Assembly (NCBI RefSeq): GCF_013204795.1
Contig: NZ_JABMKW010000016.1
Coordinates: 310,001 to 374,000, forward strand
DNA length: 64,000 nucleotides
DNA from: Pedobacter panaciterrae
Lineage (GTDB): Bacteria; Bacteroidota; Bacteroidia; Sphingobacteriales; Sphingobacteriaceae
Direction: 5' to 3'
This document shows positions 60,657 to 64,000 of the stretch, piece by piece. Every line of letters begins with the position of its first letter. Positions within the stretch are counted from its first letter, which is position 1. The notes under the pieces were generated by a model, which ran no database searches, was not told the DNA's origin, and was given only the letters and a program-made list of their open reading frames with translations. The translations under genes and the position numbers were made by a program.

Positions 60657-62141
60657 TTAATTAAACTTAACTCTATTTTTTCTCCAGTTGCTCACTACTT
60701 CCACCTGGTTTTGTATCGGCACCACATCGGGCTTTTTCAATGAAATTACCGCAATTAAAGCTGCCATGAGGGCCTCATCCTCATCTTCATTTTTCAAACT
60801 TTCTGCACTAAAGTATTTACTTACAAAATGAGTATCAAAATTACCACCTTTAAAAGCATTGTGCTGCATTACAAATTTCCCAAAAGCAAGAGTAGTTTTT
60901 ATACCCGTAATGTCATATTCATCAATGGCACGGATCATCCGTTCAATTGCCTCTTCCCTATCCTTACCGTATGTGATTAACTTCGCAATCATTGGATCAT
61001 AATAGATCGGAATTTCCATGCCCTGTTTAAAACCATCATCAACACGAACTCCGTTCCCCTTTGGTGTATTGTATGTTTGCAATACGCCTATATCCGGCAA
61101 GAAATTATTTTCCGGATCTTCAGCATATACTCTCAGTTCAAGCGCATGCCCATTAATCTTCAAATCCTCTTGTTTATAGGAAAGTTTTTCACCTCTGGCA
61201 ATCTTAATCTGTTCTTTTACCAGATCCAAACCGGTTATCATTTCAGTAACGGGGTGCTCTACCTGAAGTCTGGTATTCATTTCAAGGAAAAAGAAATCGA
61301 GGTTTTCATCCAGAATAAACTCAACTGTTCCAGCACCCACATAACTTACAGAACGCGCTACATCTACTGCACAGGCTCCCATCTTTCGACGAGTTTCTTC
61401 AGTTAGAATACTAGATGGGGCTTCTTCAATTACTTTCTGATGTCTTCTTTGAATAGAGCATTCACGTTCAAATAAATGAACAATATTACCATGAGTGTCT
61501 CCAAGAACTTGAATTTCTATATGTCGTGGCGACGAAACATAACGTTCAATAAATACACATCCATCACCAAAGGCTGATGTAGCTTCACTAACTGCCAACT
61601 GCATTTGCTCTTCAAAGTCGGTCACTTGCTCTACCACCCTCATTCCTTTTCCACCGCCACCGGCAGCAGCTTTAATCAGAATCGGGAATCCAACTTCAAT
61701 GGCTCTTGCCTTTGCTTCTTCAATATCCGTAATTGCTTCTTCGGTGCCCGGCACCATGGGAATATTATATTTCAAAGCAGCGGCTTTGGCCGATAATTTA
61801 TTTCCCATAATTTCCATTGCCTCAGGCGTTGGCCCAATCAGAATTAATCCTGATTCTTTAACTAACCTTGCAAAGCCAGCATTTTCCGATAAGAAACCAT
61901 ATCCAGGATGTATTGCTTCAGCTCCGCTAGCCTTGCAGGCTTCTATTATTTTTTCTCCTAATAAGTAAGATTGATTTGACGGAGCCGGGCCAATGCAAAT
62001 TGCTTCATCAGCATAAAGTACATGTAACGCTTCTCTATCAGCCTCAGAAAATACAGCAACTGTTTTTATTCCCATTTCACGTGCAGAACGCATAATGCGC
62101 AATGCGATCTCACCTCTGTTGGCTATAAGGATTTTATTCAT
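60657..62141 (-). CDS. accC: Biotin carboxylase subunit (AccC type)
   Basis: A 494-residue biotin carboxylase that carboxylates biotin on its carrier using ATP and bicarbonate. The N-terminal KILIANRGEIALRIMRSA, the ATP-grasp loop GGGGKGMRVV (161-170), ECSIQRRHQKVIEEAPS and FLEMNTRLQVEHPVTEM are canonical. It is about 45 residues longer than E. coli AccC and lacks a biotinyl domain. No accB is adjacent, so whether it serves acetyl-CoA or another acyl-CoA carboxylase is not decided by context. Confidence 0.93.
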   Translation of the reverse strand: MNKILIANRGEIALRIMRSAREMGIKTVAVFSEADREALHVLYADEAICIGPAPSNQSYLLGEKIIEACKASGAEAIHPGYGFLSENAGFARLVKESGLILIGPTPEAMEIMGNKLSAKAAALKYNIPMVPGTEEAITDIEEAKARAIEVGFPILIKAAAGGGGKGMRVVEQVTDFEEQMQLAVSEATSAFGDGCVFIERYVSSPRHIEIQVLGDTHGNIVHLFERECSIQRRHQKVIEEAPSSILTEETRRKMGACAVDVARSVSYVGAGTVEFILDENLDFFFLEMNTRLQVEHPVTEMITGLDLVKEQIKIARGEKLSYKQEDLKINGHALELRVYAEDPENNFLPDIGVLQTYNTPKGNGVRVDDGFKQGMEIPIYYDPMIAKLITYGKDREEAIERMIRAIDEYDITGIKTTLAFGKFVMQHNAFKGGNFDTHFVSKYFSAESLKNEDEDEALMAALIAVISLKKPDVVPIQNQVEVVSNWRKNRVKFN

Positions 62142-62150
62142 CTGTTAAAG

Positions 62151-63191
62151 TTATTTATGGGCAATTGGATGTAAATGTATTATGTTTTCGATTGCCATGT
62201 CAATCATCTCCGAAGAAACATCTAAATGGGTGACCATTCTGATCGTATTTGGACCAGTAGTATTACAAGCAATACCTTTTTCAGCCAAAAGAAGAACGAT
62301 ATCATTAGCTCTAAATCCAGGTGCTACATCGAACAGCACTATATTTGTTTGGACAGGCAGTACAGACGACACATAATTAACTTCATTTAAAGCACCTGCC
62401 AATGCAACTGCATGCTGATGATCGATGGCTAAACGCACTACATGATGGTCTAAGGCATAGATTCCCGCTGCTGCTAAAAAACCTGCCTGTCTCATCCCGC
62501 CACCAAATGCCTTACGTATCTTCCTTGCCTTTTTAATAGTTTCCTGAGATCCTAGCAGTACAGAGCCTACGGGAGCACCAAGCCCCTTTGATAAGCAAAC
62601 CGATATTCCGTCGAAATACTTTCCGTAGTCCTTTGCATGATCGCCGGTAGCGATTAAAGCATTAAATATCCTTGCCCCATCTAAATGAAGTTTTAATCCT
62701 TTAATATTACAAAGTGTATGGATCGGTTCTATTTGATCTAAAGTATAAGCTATGCCTCCGCCCTTATTTACTGTATTCTCTAAAACTACCAGGCTGGAGT
62801 TCGGATAGTGAATATTATTTTCATTTATTTCTGGTTCAATTAACTCAGGTGTTAATATCCCTCTGTCTCCATATAACAGGCGAACTGAAGCCATAGAGTG
62901 ATAAGCAATACCGCCACCCTCATAACGATAAACATGAGATGTTTGGTCACATATCACCTCGTCCATAGGCTGAGTAAAACACTTAATTGCAATCTGATTG
63001 GTCATTGTACCTGATGGGCAAAACAATCCGGCTTCCATATTAAATATACCCGCCAATTTCCTTTCCAATTCATTTACTGTCTCATCTTCGCCAAAAACAT
63101 CATCACCTATTTTTGCACTCATCATAGCTGCCCGCATTTCTGCTGTAGGTTTGGTTACTGTATCGCTTCTAAAATCAACTTTTATCGCCAT
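62151..63191 (-). CDS. Low-specificity L-threonine aldolase
   Basis: 346 residues from the ATG at 63191 (MAIKVDFRSDTVTKPT); a TTG seven codons upstream is less likely. A PLP enzyme of the threonine aldolase/beta-eliminating lyase fold: RSDTVTKPT near the start, HLDGARIFNA, and the PLP Lys202 in CLSKGLGAPVGS. It splits threonine or allo-threonine to glycine and acetaldehyde. It lies 9 nt before accC and may be cotranscribed. Confidence 0.93.
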   Translation of the reverse strand: MAIKVDFRSDTVTKPTAEMRAAMMSAKIGDDVFGEDETVNELERKLAGIFNMEAGLFCPSGTMTNQIAIKCFTQPMDEVICDQTSHVYRYEGGGIAYHSMASVRLLYGDRGILTPELIEPEINENNIHYPNSSLVVLENTVNKGGGIAYTLDQIEPIHTLCNIKGLKLHLDGARIFNALIATGDHAKDYGKYFDGISVCLSKGLGAPVGSVLLGSQETIKKARKIRKAFGGGMRQAGFLAAAGIYALDHHVVRLAIDHQHAVALAGALNEVNYVSSVLPVQTNIVLFDVAPGFRANDIVLLLAEKGIACNTTGPNTIRMVTHLDVSSEMIDMAIENIIHLHPIAHK

Positions 63192-63560
63192 GTTATTTTT
63201 TACTGAATACAAAGATTTATTTTTAATGTTCTTAATGAAAGAAAGATTGATAATATTACAAAATACAATATAAAATAACGGCTTTAGATAAAAAAAGAAT
63301 TAACAACGCCTTTAAACAGATAAAAATCATATTATCGTTCATTTTTAACCAAAAAACTACTATTATAGCGGCTGTAACCTAAATTCATAAAAACAAGAAA
63401 TTTTATAATTTGGATTTTAAAATAACAAGTGTATTTTAGCCTTAGTGTTTATTTAACAATATGGTAATCTAAAAATCACGAGCAAAATTAAAAAAAACAC
63501 TGTTTTTAAGCATTTAAAGGCAGAAAACTAACAACTAACCAAAACTAAAAAATTAAATTT
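63192..63560. other. Divergent intergenic region, about 370 bp
   Basis: AT-rich, between threonine aldolase and the small frame/kinase. No exact TAnnTTTG box and no strong hairpin could be placed with confidence; it must hold both promoters. Confidence 0.5.
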
Positions 63561-63623
63561 ATGAAAAAAAACCATACGAAAGTTGTAGGATTATTTACTT
63601 TTATCCCGAAAAAATCAAATTAA
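63561..63623 (+). CDS. Possible 20-residue leader peptide before the kinase
   Basis: A 20-codon frame (MKKNHTKVVGLFTFIPKKSN) with a stop one base before the kinase ATG (TAAGATG), so a ribosome ending here could restart on the kinase. The basic, hydrophobic peptide has no known match. It may be a regulatory leader, a trace of a truncated gene or chance. Confidence 0.3.
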   Translation: MKKNHTKVVGLFTFIPKKSN

Positions 63624-63624
63624 G

Positions 63625-64000
63625 ATGATAGTTATTGCAGATGGTGGTTCAACTAAAACCAATTGGTGTTTAATTAATGAGGCTGGTAGAAAAATTCATT
63701 TTAATACAGAGGGCTATAACCCGTACTTTTCGAGCACAGAGTACATAGTAGAGTCATTAAGAAAAACCTTACCTGATCACTTGGAAACTGACAAGTTGAA
63801 AGAGGTAAATTATTATGGAGCGGGCTGTTCTACAGACGCCAAACGTAAAATTGTTGCTGATGCAATGAAGCAGGTTTTCCCAAATGCGGAAATCAATATC
63901 GGCCACGACTTATTAGCTTCATGCAGAGCATTATTAGGCGATGAACCTGGTTTTGCCGCAATCTTAGGAACAGGAACAAATTCTTGTCTATACGATGGAA
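63625..64000 (+). CDS. BadF/BadG-type N-acetylglucosamine kinase, 5' part
   Basis: The first 125 codons of an ASKHA-fold sugar kinase cut by the window end. The phosphate-1 loop is IADGGSTKTNWCLI, followed by GYNPYFSS, VNYYGAGCST and AAILGTGTNSCLYDG, which match BadF/BadG/BcrA-type N-acetylglucosamine kinases of Bacteroidota. It would phosphorylate GlcNAc for cell-wall recycling. Full length is about 280 residues, so a little over half is missing. Start ATG at 63625, just after a 20-codon frame. Confidence 0.9.
   Translation, partial: MIVIADGGSTKTNWCLINEAGRKIHFNTEGYNPYFSSTEYIVESLRKTLPDHLETDKLKEVNYYGAGCSTDAKRKIVADAMKQVFPNAEINIGHDLLASCRALLGDEPGFAAILGTGTNSCLYDG

Overview
The window is AT-rich chromosomal DNA from a Bacteroidota bacterium. 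It most resembles the Sphingobacteriaceae (Pedobacter-like), which is an inference from gene content. Lineage markers are gliding genes (gldA, gldC, gldF, gldG), a SusC/SusD pair with a FecR anti-sigma factor and ECF sigma factor, several outer-membrane beta-barrels, and repeated upstream TAnnTTTG boxes, the Bacteroidota -7 promoter element. I found no rRNA, tRNA, CRISPR array, prophage or intact insertion sequence. Genes run off both ends: maf on the left and a BadF-type sugar kinase on the right.

Layout. 1-9862 is a mostly minus-strand block: maf, a Spy-like periplasmic protein, kdsC, iscX, a [2Fe-2S] ferredoxin and a DUF2520 dehydrogenase. It continues into a dispersed cytochrome c maturation cluster (ccmF, ccmE, a CcmD-like protein, ccmC, ccmB) interrupted by msrA and glutamate dehydrogenase. 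CcmE carries CxxxY instead of the usual HxxxY. 9947-18054 holds a DUF421 membrane protein, gldC, a DEAD-box helicase, dihydroorotase, a DUF3810 protein, an internally deleted DUF4143 ATPase pseudogene and hscA. 18382-27387 holds dedA, a DUF4397 lipoprotein, dnaN, gldG-gldF, two paralogous beta-barrels, gldA and glyS. 27546-33480 is one apparent operon of porin, DASS dicarboxylate transporter and SdhCAB, which reads as uptake and oxidation of C4-dicarboxylates.

33686-43038 is a sigma/FecR/SusC/SusD locus whose only enzyme is a secreted metallophosphoesterase fused to a PQQ-type beta-propeller. No glycoside hydrolase is present, so a phosphorylated rather than purely glycan substrate is plausible. 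This is the best candidate here for an undescribed system. 43387-49769 holds a CAP-domain protein, an LtaS-like sulfatase-fold transferase, a GtrA protein, an aromatic amino acid hydroxylase overlapping an SDR by one base, and an NlpC/P60 peptidase. 49764-54535 carries aromatic catabolism: a flavin reductase, an FAH-family hydrolase, homogentisate dioxygenase and 4-hydroxyphenylpyruvate dioxygenase. With the hydroxylase this gives most of a Phe-to-Tyr-to-homogentisate-to-fumarate route; no transaminase is seen. 54577-63191 holds YihY, small unknown proteins, a beta-barrel, an orphan 7TM histidine kinase, a TPR protein, riboflavin synthase, biotin carboxylase and threonine aldolase.

Noncoding structure of note: GTCAT-ended hairpin repeats at about 12.9 and 27.4 kb, a related 3x18-bp tandem repeat at 50.7 kb, an inverted repeat upstream of hmgA, two adjacent 14-bp palindromes at 24.3 kb, and a set of TAnnTTTG boxes only 4-9 nt from start codons, suggesting leaderless or nearly leaderless transcripts. 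Everything here is by eye; no database search was run.
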